Both the position numbers and the translations under genes were made by a program. A DNA stretch of 64,000 bases from Melieria omissa (Eukaryota > Arthropoda > Insecta > Diptera > Ulidiidae), in assembly GCA_963971225.1 (NCBI GenBank), contig OZ020269.1:80266450-80330449 (forward strand). Reading direction: 5' to 3'. Positions 49,582-58,947 of the stretch are shown one piece after another (positions within the stretch are counted from its first letter, which is position 1; the number at the start of each line of letters is the position of its first letter). Under the pieces are notes generated by a model, which was given only the letters and a program-made list of their open reading frames with translations, had not been told where the DNA came from and did not search any database.

Positions 49582-49866
49582 GTAAAGGAGAGTGGCCGTT
49601 CATCTGGTCCGCCCCTTTTAACTGATTTTGAGGGTATAAACAATTTTTGGTACAAATGCAAATTACACGTGTACAGAGTAAAACGTCAAAATCTTGAAAA
49701 ATTCAATACCTGTACATGTACATGTTTATAAAAATATGGTTTCGATTTTGAAGAGAAGGGCACCTTTGTAAAAGTAATTAATTTATTTCTTTTGCATATT
49801 TAAAGCAAAATGAAAACAGTCCTAACTGAATTTAAAATCCTCTCCAATTCTTAGGTCATTGATTTG

Positions 49867-50730
49867 TAGAGTCCGACCGATAACACATTTTTTGGCCGAT
49901 GCCGATTAATCGCCCAAAAGCGCAAGATTTGGCCGATGGCGATTAATCGGCCGAAAGGGCGAAAACCGGCCGATGCCGATTACATAGCAAAAATAACACG
50001 AAGAAATTCAATCAAAAACACAGTATATTAAAAAAAAAAAACAAAAGGAACCATTGCATTTTGTTTGTAATATTCATCACAAAATAACAAATAAACGAAA
50101 GAAGAAGAAGAAATAATTGAAAACTAAATAAAATAACAAGATAATTCATAATTTTAATAAATTAACATGTCTTAAAAAAATAATAATATATCACATTTAT
50201 TCCATTGAGAGAAAAAATACTGACGTAAATATTGCAAACAGTTTTTTATTCAACTTAAACTTACGATTTTTATATTAAAATTTGTACTCTCAAATTTCTC
50301 GTTGTACAGATGCAGTGGGAAGAAGTCAGAACGCAAATTTGGAAAATATAAAAGGCCTGTTGAAAAAGAAGGATAAGATTGTAAAATTTAATGCTCACAT
50401 TAATTAAATATCCACATTAATGAATGGAATGCATAGACATTTTGAGAAAATCTGTGTTTTTAAGAATACCTAGTTTTTATAAAAAATATTTCTAGGAAAC
50501 ATATATATCAAAGAGTATCTGAAAATACATTACTAAAAAGGTTTATAAGAACCCGTTGGTACAAAAAATTAAAGCCGAAAAATAGACCGATATGCCATCG
50601 ACTAAAAACGGCCGATGTGGCATCGGCTAAAGAAGGCCAATACCGAGGCCGATACCTATTTTTTTGGCCGATGCCAATACCAGTTTTATTGGCCGATACT
50701 AGCCGATACCGATTAATCGGTTGGACTCTA
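49867..50730. mobile_element. Non-autonomous hAT element with CCGATTAATCGG arrays
   Basis: Starts TAGAGTCCGACCGAT and ends ATCGGTTGGACTCTA, with an 8-bp duplication TTGATTTG at 49859-49866 and 50731-50738. Both ends are packed with GGCCGATGCCGATTAATCGG-like words, at least seven in all. The middle is AT-rich without a transposase. An 8-bp duplication is the hAT hallmark. A relic end of the same family is at 56983-57048. Confidence 0.85.
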
Positions 50731-51155
50731 TTGATTTGTTTATGTCTAAGAAAGTTGTACGCGACATTCTCTCTAATTATAAATATCTCTGAATAATTTT
50801 TGAATAATTTGATACTTATATTTGTTTTTTGCCCTGGTCTGTGAGTTTTAACACGTTGAAGACCGCATTGAAAAATCTTATTTCTCACATAGGGACTGGC
50901 ATTTCCTCAATTTTGTTTGATTTAAAAAAAGTCGTTTTAAAATTTACCGATGTACAAGCGGTCCCCAGGTAAAACATGCCGTGTGCCCACCCGTGAGCAC
51001 CCGGGCCGGTAATATTGTTGCGGAGTGACCCACCGGTGGGCATGCGGTCTTTAACGTGTTAATAACTTAAAAATTAAATAAATAATACAACAACATTTCT
51101 GACCACAAATTGCTTCAAGTCTACTTTTTAACCGCACACCAATATTTCTTCCAAT

Positions 51156-51320
51156 CGGGGGCGGATTCAGAAAAGCATTTTGGGGGACTTATTACCTTTT
51201 TTTAATACTTTAATATTCATATATGTTTATGTATATTCCTTTTAATTTGTATGTACTTTTAAAGTCGAGCCTAATATTTCGGGGGGACGGTTTCAAAATC
51301 ACCCCCTGAATCCGCCACTG
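51156..51320. mobile_element. hAT MITE with 8-bp duplication
   Basis: 165 bp. Left end CGGGGGCGGATTCAG, right end CTGAATCCGCCACTG (inverse CAGTGGCGGATTCAG). Flanked by CTTCCAAT at 51148-51155 and 51321-51328. Too short to code. Confidence 0.85.
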
Positions 51321-51507
51321 CTTCCAATGCACATATGTATAACAGCTGGCAAAGGACAGGCTATACAAATTTTGTATACCCTTAAAATCAGTAGAAAAGG
51401 GCGGACTATGACCGCATTTCAAATATTTTTGAGCTGAACTCACTCTCCTTTACTTGTTCCCGGAACATCCTATCTGGTTCTATTTATATTTATTGAAGAT
51501 CAATTAT

Positions 51508-51536
51508 AACGCGGTTAGAATATCTCTAACCGCGTT
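51508..51536. repeat. 12-bp perfect hairpin
   Basis: AACGCGGTTAGA, a 5-base loop, then TCTAACCGCGTT. It stands just outside the 49580-51455 element and next to dispersed repeat copy B. Confidence 0.6.
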
Positions 51537-51544
51537 TAAATGAA

Positions 51545-51799
51545 ATTAATGTTCTAAGAATTATCAGATCTTTTTTAAAATAAACACGGAATAGACCTTT
51601 TACTGTGACTAATCTTTTTTGGGCGAAAGTATAAAAATGTTAATGCGAATTCAACAGCAGATAATATATTGCAGTTTTAAAATAATGTTTAATAGATTTG
51701 CTATCAACGGCACGGTAGCACATTTTCAAAGGAGAACGCCAAAAAATCATTTAGTGTCAGATGAGCAACATAGCGGCTGTGAAGAAGCATTGGCTCCAT
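51545..51799. repeat. Dispersed repeat, copy B
   Basis: Matches 6553-6762 (see that entry) with about 45 bp extra in the middle. The family was not identified. Confidence 0.75.
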
Positions 51800-52682
51800 A
51801 GTGAAATAAATAAAGTGATCCAGATAAAGAGCGGCAACCTCAAAACTTTCAATTGCTCTGAGAATTTGTTTCACGTCAATTCGTTTTGAATGAATCCGTT
51901 TGAGTTTGCTGTTCCCGAATTGCAAATACTTTCCCACTTTCTTTTTTCCTGCACATTTGAAGGTACTTTATACACGGGGATCATGCCCCCATGAGCAGTT
52001 CGACATAGTGCGCAAGATGTTTTCGGCGTTTTCTGAAAAATTGTACTTAAATTCTATACTTAGGTATACGATTTAAAATCAATTGCAAAATCTATCTGTT
52101 CTACTTTTTGACATATTTTCCCGTTTCGTTTATTGTGCCATGGAGCTAAGCATTTGAGATGTTTTTTCATAGTGAGATAAAATAAGCATGCCGTTTCGAG
52201 AGAGTGGTCAGTGTCCGGCTCACTTTATTTATTTCACTATACATTGGCTTTACCTTCATTTTTTGTATCATGGAATAGCCTGTCCAAAGCAAAACCACAA
52301 GAGAGCCAATCAGCTCTAGGGTCCAGCACTGGGCAAGAGGAAACTCCGTCAATTTACGGCTCTTTTTGGTTCACCAACTTGTTAACCGCCGACATAAACG
52401 GCATAGTCCGGTTTATAAGAGATAGAGAGATTCATAAGAGAAAACGCATACTTTTAGAGTTTTTCCACACCAAGACTGGCATATGTGAGTTCCATAAGCT
52501 CTCATCCTAATAACCTAGCCTACGATGGAAAATTGCACCCCTTGCATTGGTCAAAACAAACGTTTTCCTTAGTGGCAGTTGTTCACAACAACGCTTAACA
52601 TAATCCTTATCTTTTGCCACAACGGATAATCCTTTCTTTTACTTAATCTTGAACTCCCATACTGATTTTACCAACTCCAACT
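51800..52682. other. Non-coding stretch
   Basis: No supported gene; frames at 52211-52510 (+) and 51704-51937 (-) show no known motif. Confidence 0.35.
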
Positions 52683-53920
52683 TAAGGCTTGATTACACGA
52701 ACGAGTAGAGTGACGAGACAGCAACTCGAACGAGTACTCGTTTCGTCTAAACCATGGTACAATAACAAGGTATGCCAAGTAGACGAATCTCCCTCTTTTT
52801 TCGTTTGTTTACATTTGGAAATGCTGTCAAACAGAGATACTGGAGTTGCGTGTACGCTAGAAATTGAGTACCTTTTTCCATGCATACCATACCTTTTGGA
52901 AATTTTCATGCTAAACAAACAAGAAATATGCACTAGCTGCCTTAGAGTGAAAAGGGGCTAAATCCACTTTTTCAAATTTTACAGGAAAGACAAAAAACTA
53001 AGTAAAAATAATTTATATTTATGTTTATTCTTTGGACTTTCTTTGCTCTGGACTTTGTGCACTTTTCCACGAAGCAAGACTTTTTCTTTTTTCTCTTTTC
53101 ATGCATGTTCCGCCGACTTATGACGACATTTTATGCCGTTATTTTTAATTTGTGCTTTGGGAACTTTTTCGCCTTGCTGTGATTCTGTGCTTTTCATTTC
53201 AAGAAGTGATTGAGTGTTGAACATTTTTAAATTCAAAATCGTCCGTGTGAATTAATAATGCCGGGATATTCGTGTGCGTTGTGCAGAAGCACGCACTAAG
53301 AGAAATGCTACTACAAAGTAGCAAAGATATTTGCGTACCTGAAAATGTGAAAAGCTTGTTTTTCAAATGCAGAATTTTTTTCAGAATCAAATTTTTAAAC
53401 AAAAAAATCAAAGAAAATTAACTTAAAAAACAACTTCTAATAAAAAAAACTGTTGAAGACAATAACATAACGAATTTGTACCGGACATGTATTTACGTCC
53501 AAAACTTATTTTTGGAAATTTTCGGAAATATGAGCATTTTTATACTTTTTGCAAAGAAAAAGATACCTATTAAAGTTTTTCTGTGTATTGTAAAAACTGT
53601 ATGCTTTTCAGTATTTTCTGTGCAGCCTTGCGCACTACTCCCATTCATAAGCACCTCTAATTTTTGTCGTTTGACATTCACATCTCATAGTACATGAAGA
53701 GTACTCTCCCTATCTGGCATACCTTGTTATTGTACCATGGTCTAAACAGTAAGGCGAGTTGTTGATTGAATCAGTGACCGAGTAGAGTGGCGAGAGAGTC
53801 ACTAGAATCACATTTTGTTTTGTGAACAACTTGTCGCTTTTGCTCGCCATCCCAATTCTCTCGGCCTAGTACCATTTTGATGACTCACCACTCTACTCGT
53901 TACGTGTAATCAAGCCTTTA
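52683..53920. mobile_element. TIR element with AAGGCTTGATTACACG ends, split by a P-like insertion
   Basis: The left end TAAGGCTTGATTACACG, continuing as AACGAGTAGAGTG, is repeated inverted at about 53887-53920. CGAGTAGAGTG(A/G)CGAGA words recur inside. The outer element without its insertion is only about 240 bp, so it is a MITE. The family is unknown. Confidence 0.75.
52753..53739 (+). mobile_element. P-superfamily-like transposon relic with 8-bp duplication
   Basis: Inverted ends CATGGTACAATAACAAGG, extending to TATGCCA (52753-52777 and 53715-53739), are flanked by GTCTAAAC at 52745-52752 and 53740-53747. P elements are known for ends starting CATGATGAAATAACATAAGG and 8-bp duplications, so both features fit. 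Inside on the + strand a start reads MPGYSCALCRSTH then stops (53261-53302); the C-x2-C at the N-terminus recalls the start of a THAP finger, which P transposases carry. The rest is degenerate, and 987 bp is too short for a full P gene. Confidence 0.68.
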
Positions 53921-54968
53921 CACTACATGTTGGCTTTTTTCGGCTATAAATACCCTTATGGTATATATAGTATAAATACATATAGTAAATGTACCAACAA
54001 TTATCTTGATCGAGTTTAAAAAGTTTTTATTCGCTTTGCTCTTCGGCCCTGGAATTTGAAGACTACTTTATTATTATACTATGCTTTGAACTAAACTTGA
54101 TGAAAGCATAGGCACGTGTTTTTAGTTTTTCTTTTATCAAACTTTGACAAGGTCTAGGATGGGTCTCTTGAGTTCAAGCTTGGTGAAAGTACTCCAAATG
54201 ATAAATAAACTGGCACGTGTTTTTAATTTTTTCGAAAATCGAAATCTCACGGTGTCATCGATAGGTAAAAGGTAAGGTAAGGTAAGGGTAAGGTAAATCA
54301 CGACATTTGTTGTTGTTTCTATAATGAAATACGCGAGATGACGAATCTATGGCGACGCAAATTGAAGAAAACTAACTAAAGGAAGAGGAAAAGCTACTGA
54401 TTAGAGCAATCCAGGCCCACAAATAAGCAATGTTGCTGCTAAGTTTCAGCAAAGAAATGGACTGCGCTTGAACCAAAATTAAATTATATAGGCGGTGCTA
54501 CGCCCCCTTATTCTATACTCGCACAATGCCCCCATCGAAAGAGAAAATGGTAGGTTCGTACTAAGTTTCATTGCTGAGCGACGAGTTCAGCGAAATATTT
54601 GGGTCATAAAAAATGTGCCACGCCCCACGTAGAATCATCATCAATGGGACGGCGCGATACGGCTGGAATTTCAGTGCTGTACACCATACAATTTCGAAGA
54701 TATTTCATTATAAAGATTTTGTTTCAATGGGTGGTGCCACGCCACCTCGTCCGATACCTGCCCCAACTCCTCTGTCAACGGACATGACTGAATAGTAAGT
54801 TCAAAGGGAATATCCAAAGTTATCGTCTAAAAATTTTCAGAATTTAATTTTCAAAATTTTGAATATTCCAGAATTTTCTTTTCTCATAAACTGAACTGAC
54901 TCAAGACAAATCCAACAAAGAAAACCCCATGGAAATCGGCCTTTCCGTTTGAGCATGATGCGCACACA
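53921..54968. other. Non-coding stretch with simple and duplicated repeats
   Basis: A GGTAA/GGTAAG simple repeat is at about 54267-54297. Two loosely similar blocks with GGCGGTGCTACGCCCCC (about 54492) and GGTGGTGCCACGCCACC (about 54730) are about 240 bp apart. No gene. Confidence 0.45.
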
Positions 54969-55496
54969 TGGGTGGTCCGATAATTGAATACAAGTACAAA
55001 TGAAAAACGAAAATTTTGAAAAAGTGGCGATTTATTTCTCAACGTAGTCTCCTTTCAACTAGTACACTTGACCCAGCGATGCTCCAACTTCTTTAACACG
55101 TCTGAAAAATACGTTTTCTGGAGGCCTCCGTAACGGCGATAATCTCCTCATTCGACTCACATTTCTGCCCGGCGAGTGACTTTTTCAAGTTTGGAAACAA
55201 AAAGAAGTCACACGGGGCCAAATCTGGAAAATACGGTGGATGGGGCAGCTGTTCGTAGCCTAATGCGACCAATTTGGCGAATCACCGACCGATATTGCTC
55301 TTTTTCAATTTTTTTTAGAATCCGCGGACACGTTCGTTTCCACACGCGGTCAAAATAAAACTACAAATCCAATATGGCTGAAATTTTGACAGTAGCCGTC
55401 TACGAGGATGTACTACACGATAGTAAATTTCTCTTACAATAGTGGCACCATCGGGCGGTGGGGCTAATTACTTATCGGACTGCCCACGTATATGTA
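54969..55496 (-). pseudogene. mariner transposon relic (C-terminal part of transposase)
   Basis: Inverted ends TGGGTGGTCCGATAA (54969) and TGGGCAGTCCGATAA (ending 55496). The - strand reads LAPCDFFLFPNLKKSLAGQK and SNEEIIAVTEA, the C-terminal catalytic region of a mariner transposase with the last Asp of the DDD triad, then frameshifts and stops. The N-terminal half is mostly deleted. Confidence 0.82.
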
Positions 55497-55499
55497 TTA

Positions 55500-56860
55500 T
55501 TATTTGTAAATATATATTTTTTTTTTGTTTTTTGTTTTACGTCGGAAGTTGGAAATCTTCGTTCAAGATACTCTGGAACCCGTATTCCAGAGTTATGCCG
55601 GATTTCTACCGGCTAAAACCAACTCCCGTAGTCTTCACTCTCCTTGGATTCCCCGCGGTACCGCCGGTGAGGGCATTCCTTCGCGGGGAGGATTGACCTT
55701 GCGTCAGGCACATGTGGTTTTGCCTTGTCGCTGATGGTTCTTGTCTCGTTGCTTGTTCATCGCGTCGTAGTCGCTGCATTATCGTCGTCAGTGCCGCATT
55801 GCACTTATTCCATGCCTCCTGTGAAGTCAGCATGTGTTCTATTAGCCCGCGTGGGGTAATGCGTTTTTCCATTTCTCGCTCCAGGTGTGACCTTTCGTCC
55901 GTGAATCGACTGCACTCCACCAGTATATGTCCTGCGTCTTCAATTCTTCCTTCACAGAAAAGGCAATAGGGGTCGTCCACATGCTTGTACAGGGTAGGCT
56001 ATTTAAAGTGGAAGGCCATTCTTGTTTTTAAAAAAAAAAGAGGAAAAAAAATGTTTTTTTTTTGTTTTCATCTCGATATTCATTTATTTTGGTCCAAGGA
56101 GAAATTTTCTAGTTAGTTTTTGAAAATGATATCGCGTAAATGGCCACCATTAGCTTTGGCCGCAAAATGTGTCCTTTTTTCGGCATTTTCCATCACTTTT
56201 GCCAGTGTATCGGCCGATATGGCTCTTATTTCGCGGCGTATGTTGGCTCTGAGTTGAGCTAGTGTCCTTGGCTTATTGGTGTATACCTTGGACTTCAAGT
56301 AGCCCCATAAAAAAAGTCTGGTCATAATCGCCGTTTGGTTTTCAGAATTGAGAAGTTATTTTGAATGTAAAGCTGAACAATTTCAGCACGTTCTTTTGGA
56401 GTGTACTGTTCCATGGTATAAATTGTCTTGAATGACGCTTCCAACGCGCTATGTCATTAGTCGATCTGACAGCTCTGTCAAAAGTTATGGGGTTACCAGA
56501 TGCTTCCACTTTAAATGGCCTACCCTGTATTTATGGAGATATGACCGGAAGCATCCGTGTCCTGATAAGATTTGCGTCAAGTAATAGTTCGTTGCTCCGT
56601 GGGTCCTATTTATCCATTTCGTTATGTCTGGAATTAGGCTCCAGGTCCATCGTCCTTTCGAGCTAGAGTCCCATCTCGTCTGCCATTCCGTTATAGAGTC
56701 TCGTTTTATTTTGTCTGCAGCTTCTCTGTCTTGTCTGCCCGTCTTCCATATTGTTGTCATCTGTTTAGCTAGTATGTCAATCGGCAGTCTGCTAGCTATC
56801 ACATTTGCTGCGTCGTTAGATACGGTGCGAAAAGCGCAGCAGATTCGCAGAAATATATGT
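55500..56860 (-). pseudogene. LINE (R1/Jockey-like) ORF2 3' end, 5'-truncated and interrupted
   Basis: Two - strand pieces form one frame: 56860-56530 (FRTVSNDAANVIASRLPIDI; RTHGATNYYLTQILSGHGCF) and 55987-55606 (DPYCLFCEGRIEDAGHILVE). They match the conserved end of R1-like LINE ORF2 after the reverse transcriptase, including the CCHC-like Cys/His knuckle (C-x2-C, H, C). The reading is split only by a 538-bp DNA transposon with a TA duplication. A stop at 55606-55608, a short 3' UTR and an A-rich tail (about 55510-55530) follow. The 5' part is missing, as is usual for LINE copies. Confidence 0.83.
55990..56527 (-). mobile_element. Tc3-like deletion derivative inside the LINE gene
   Basis: Ends CAGGGTAGGCTATTTAAAGT and, inverted, CAGGGTAGGCCATTTAAAGT, flanked by TA at 55988-55989 and 56528-56529. 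On the - strand a transposase start (MEQYTPKERAEIVQLY) runs about 30 codons to a stop and is followed directly by the extreme C-terminus (VYTNKPRTLAQLRANIRREI; THFAAKANGGHLRDIIF). The DDE core is deleted, so the copy could only move with help from elsewhere. Confidence 0.87.
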
Positions 56861-56982
56861 TAATGTTGGATTGCATTCTCTTGGGATTTTAAGTGTTATG
56901 TGTATGTTACAAACCATTGTATATTTAACATAGCCCTTCGTAAAATAAACTGTTTTTGATTGAATCCATTCGTTTTATATTT

Positions 56983-57048
56983 TCTACGGAATCGGCATCG
57001 ACCGATTAATTTGCATCGGCCAAAAAAGTTGGAATCAATCAGACTCTA
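56983..57048. mobile_element. Relic end of the CCGATTAATCGG hAT family
   Basis: Carries ATCGGCATCGACCGATTAAT, GCATCGGCC and a terminal AGACTCTA, matching the right end of the element at 49867-50730. No partner end. Confidence 0.6.
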
Positions 57049-57400
57049 ACAAAGAGTTAAGGTCAATAAGTTAAGATCAGGATAAGGGTTATATACATAC
57101 ATATAAACTAGCATACGTCTCTCAGACGTATCGTTATCTTTTCAGTACAAAAAATAACGTTATCTAACTAGGGCTAATGGCAGATTAGAGAACTGGTACG
57201 AACCATTTGGCTCTACTGGGCAAAGGACGGTCGTCTGGTTGTCTGTCTCAATGGTAGTGTAGAATTGGTGTGTCTCCGCGGGCTAGGGACCAATTAAAAG
57301 ACCATGTCAGCCGCAGCCAAACCACAGAGATTGGTGAGGCCTGTTGGCAAGACGCGACCTGATGAGTTGGACACCAACGCATCGAAGCAAGCAAAATGCT
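57049..57400. other. Degenerate stretch before the RNase H relic
   Basis: No clear frame; 57180-57400 is GC-richer and probably an older part of the LINE relic that follows. Confidence 0.4.
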
Positions 57401-57891
57401 GGGACTAATTCATGCATTGGATAAGGTCATCGTTATAGCGCTGGATAATCAGAGCGTAATTTAATGGATTTTAAAGTCAACGGCAACCTCGAAACTGGCT
57501 TTTGAATTTGCTTAGCAGTTGCACCTACGGTAACAGGTTAGGTCTGATGTGGGTAAAAGGACATGCCAGTTCGTCCAGCTAAGAAAAGGTCAGAACAAGA
57601 CTTTTGTGGACCTGAGCCAAAAATTGGAACAAGCAATTCAGGTTGAGGGTGTGGGTTGATAGTTGGAAGATCGCAGTGCAGCGTCTTTTACGCTAGAATG
57701 AGATGACCAACTGCATACAGTTCAGCGCAGCTAAACGAACATGCCGCCTAAAGGTGCCATCGGACAGCGAAGCCGTAACAGTTCTTAGTCTTGATCGGGG
57801 AGCCCTTAGATCGCTGACTGCATTGACAACGAAGCACAGTTACTTGATGAGAAACTTGGAACGGCTAAACCTTGTCGAAGGAATAACCTGA
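57401..57891 (+). pseudogene. LINE RNase H and C-terminal tail relic
   Basis: With several frameshifts the + strand reads IALDNQSVI (RNase H Asp region), STATSKLAFEF, GLMWVKGHASSS (the conserved W-V-x-GH block), then a frame 57703-57891 with LSLDRGALRSLTALTTKHSY. That last piece resembles the tail following RNase H in Jockey/I-type LINEs. Too decayed to be active. It ends just before a foldback MITE. Confidence 0.68.
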
Positions 57892-57906
57892 ATGCCATAT
57901 ATACAT

Positions 57907-58329
57907 TAAGGTGGGTCGAAAAAAAAAAATTTTTGTTGTCACCACCTAAAAATAAAATTCAGAGTGTTTAATGACTATTTGGAAAATATTGCGATTCTGA
58001 GGTAAGCCAATTGTGAGCGGTTTTGCTTCAAAAATACCTCTAATTATTATGTTTTTTTGGGTGTAACTTTTTTGTTGTTGGACATTTTCGAATAATTTTT
58101 TTTGGTTAGATAAACCTTCAGTTCTTGGATTGCACAAAAATTTATTCGAAAATGTCCAACAACAAAAAAGTTACACCCAAAAAACATAATAATTAGAGGT
58201 ATTTTTGAAGCAAAACCGCTCACAATTGGCTTACCTCAGAATCGCAATATTTTCCAAATAGTCATTAAACACTCTGAATTTTATTTTTAGGTGGTGACAA
58301 CAAAAATTTTTTTTTTTCGACCCACCTTA
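57907..58329. mobile_element. Foldback MITE with TAAGGTGGGTCG ends and 8-bp duplication
   Basis: Arms of about 185 bp are near-perfect inverted copies around a loop of about 50 bp (about 58095-58145). Ends TAAGGTGGGTCG...CGACCCACCTTA, flanked by ATATACAT at 57899-57906 and 58330-58337. The duplication lies in TA-rich DNA, so chance is possible. No coding. Confidence 0.85.
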
Positions 58330-58947
58330 ATATACATATAATTTAATATTTTTGGTTTTTTATTCTTTAATAATGTTGGCCCGCTGAAAAATAAAATCGA
58401 TAGTGAACATCTCCGCAGTCTCCCAGTTACAACAGTTGAGGAAATGTGTAAGTCAATGGGATGAGATTTTCGATCATCAAATAGTACCTTTTGCAAATCG
58501 CATATCCTTTTTAAGCCGAATCTTCATGAAACAAACCCACAAAATTACTCCCTTGTATTTAATTTATATTTATTGTATTTAAAGATAAACGAAATATGAT
58601 AATTTTGACGACTTATTTCTGGTTGATGTCATGAATGAGGTTTCTATAACCACTGATTTTTGAATATAGGTATTTATATACATAACAATGTAAAATACTC
58701 AACTTTTTCATGTTCGGTTTTGTCAATAGACAAAGTTCTCCGTGCATGTATGAAGTCCTCAGCGCAGCCGCCGCTATGTATAATGGATATCATGAAGGCG
58801 TTAGTGCTTGCTGACAGGAAACGTGTTAAAATGAAAAAGCCTATACATATGCAATGTGGGCATCAGTTTCAGCAAAAAGTGGAAATGTATTAACTTCAAA
58901 TCGTTTCAAAATTAATGCTTACACACTAAATTAACATCTCTGCCCAA
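58330..58947 (-). other. 3' UTR and downstream flank of the right-edge gene
   Basis: It follows the stop codon of the - strand gene. A reverse-strand AATAAA is at 58574-58569, 374 bases after the stop, and may be the polyadenylation signal. A short + frame (58660-58893) has no support. Confidence 0.45.

Larger units (their letters stand above)
49580..51455. mobile_element. Element with AAGTAAAGGAGAGTG ends, carrying nested insertions
   Basis: AAGTAAAGGAGAGTG at 49580-49594 is repeated inverted at 51441-51455. Similarity continues inward loosely (GTCCGCCC words near 49607 and 51405). It begins at the edge of the foldback and contains a hAT copy (49867-50730) and a hAT MITE (51156-51320). No transposase was recognised. 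Confidence 0.62.
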
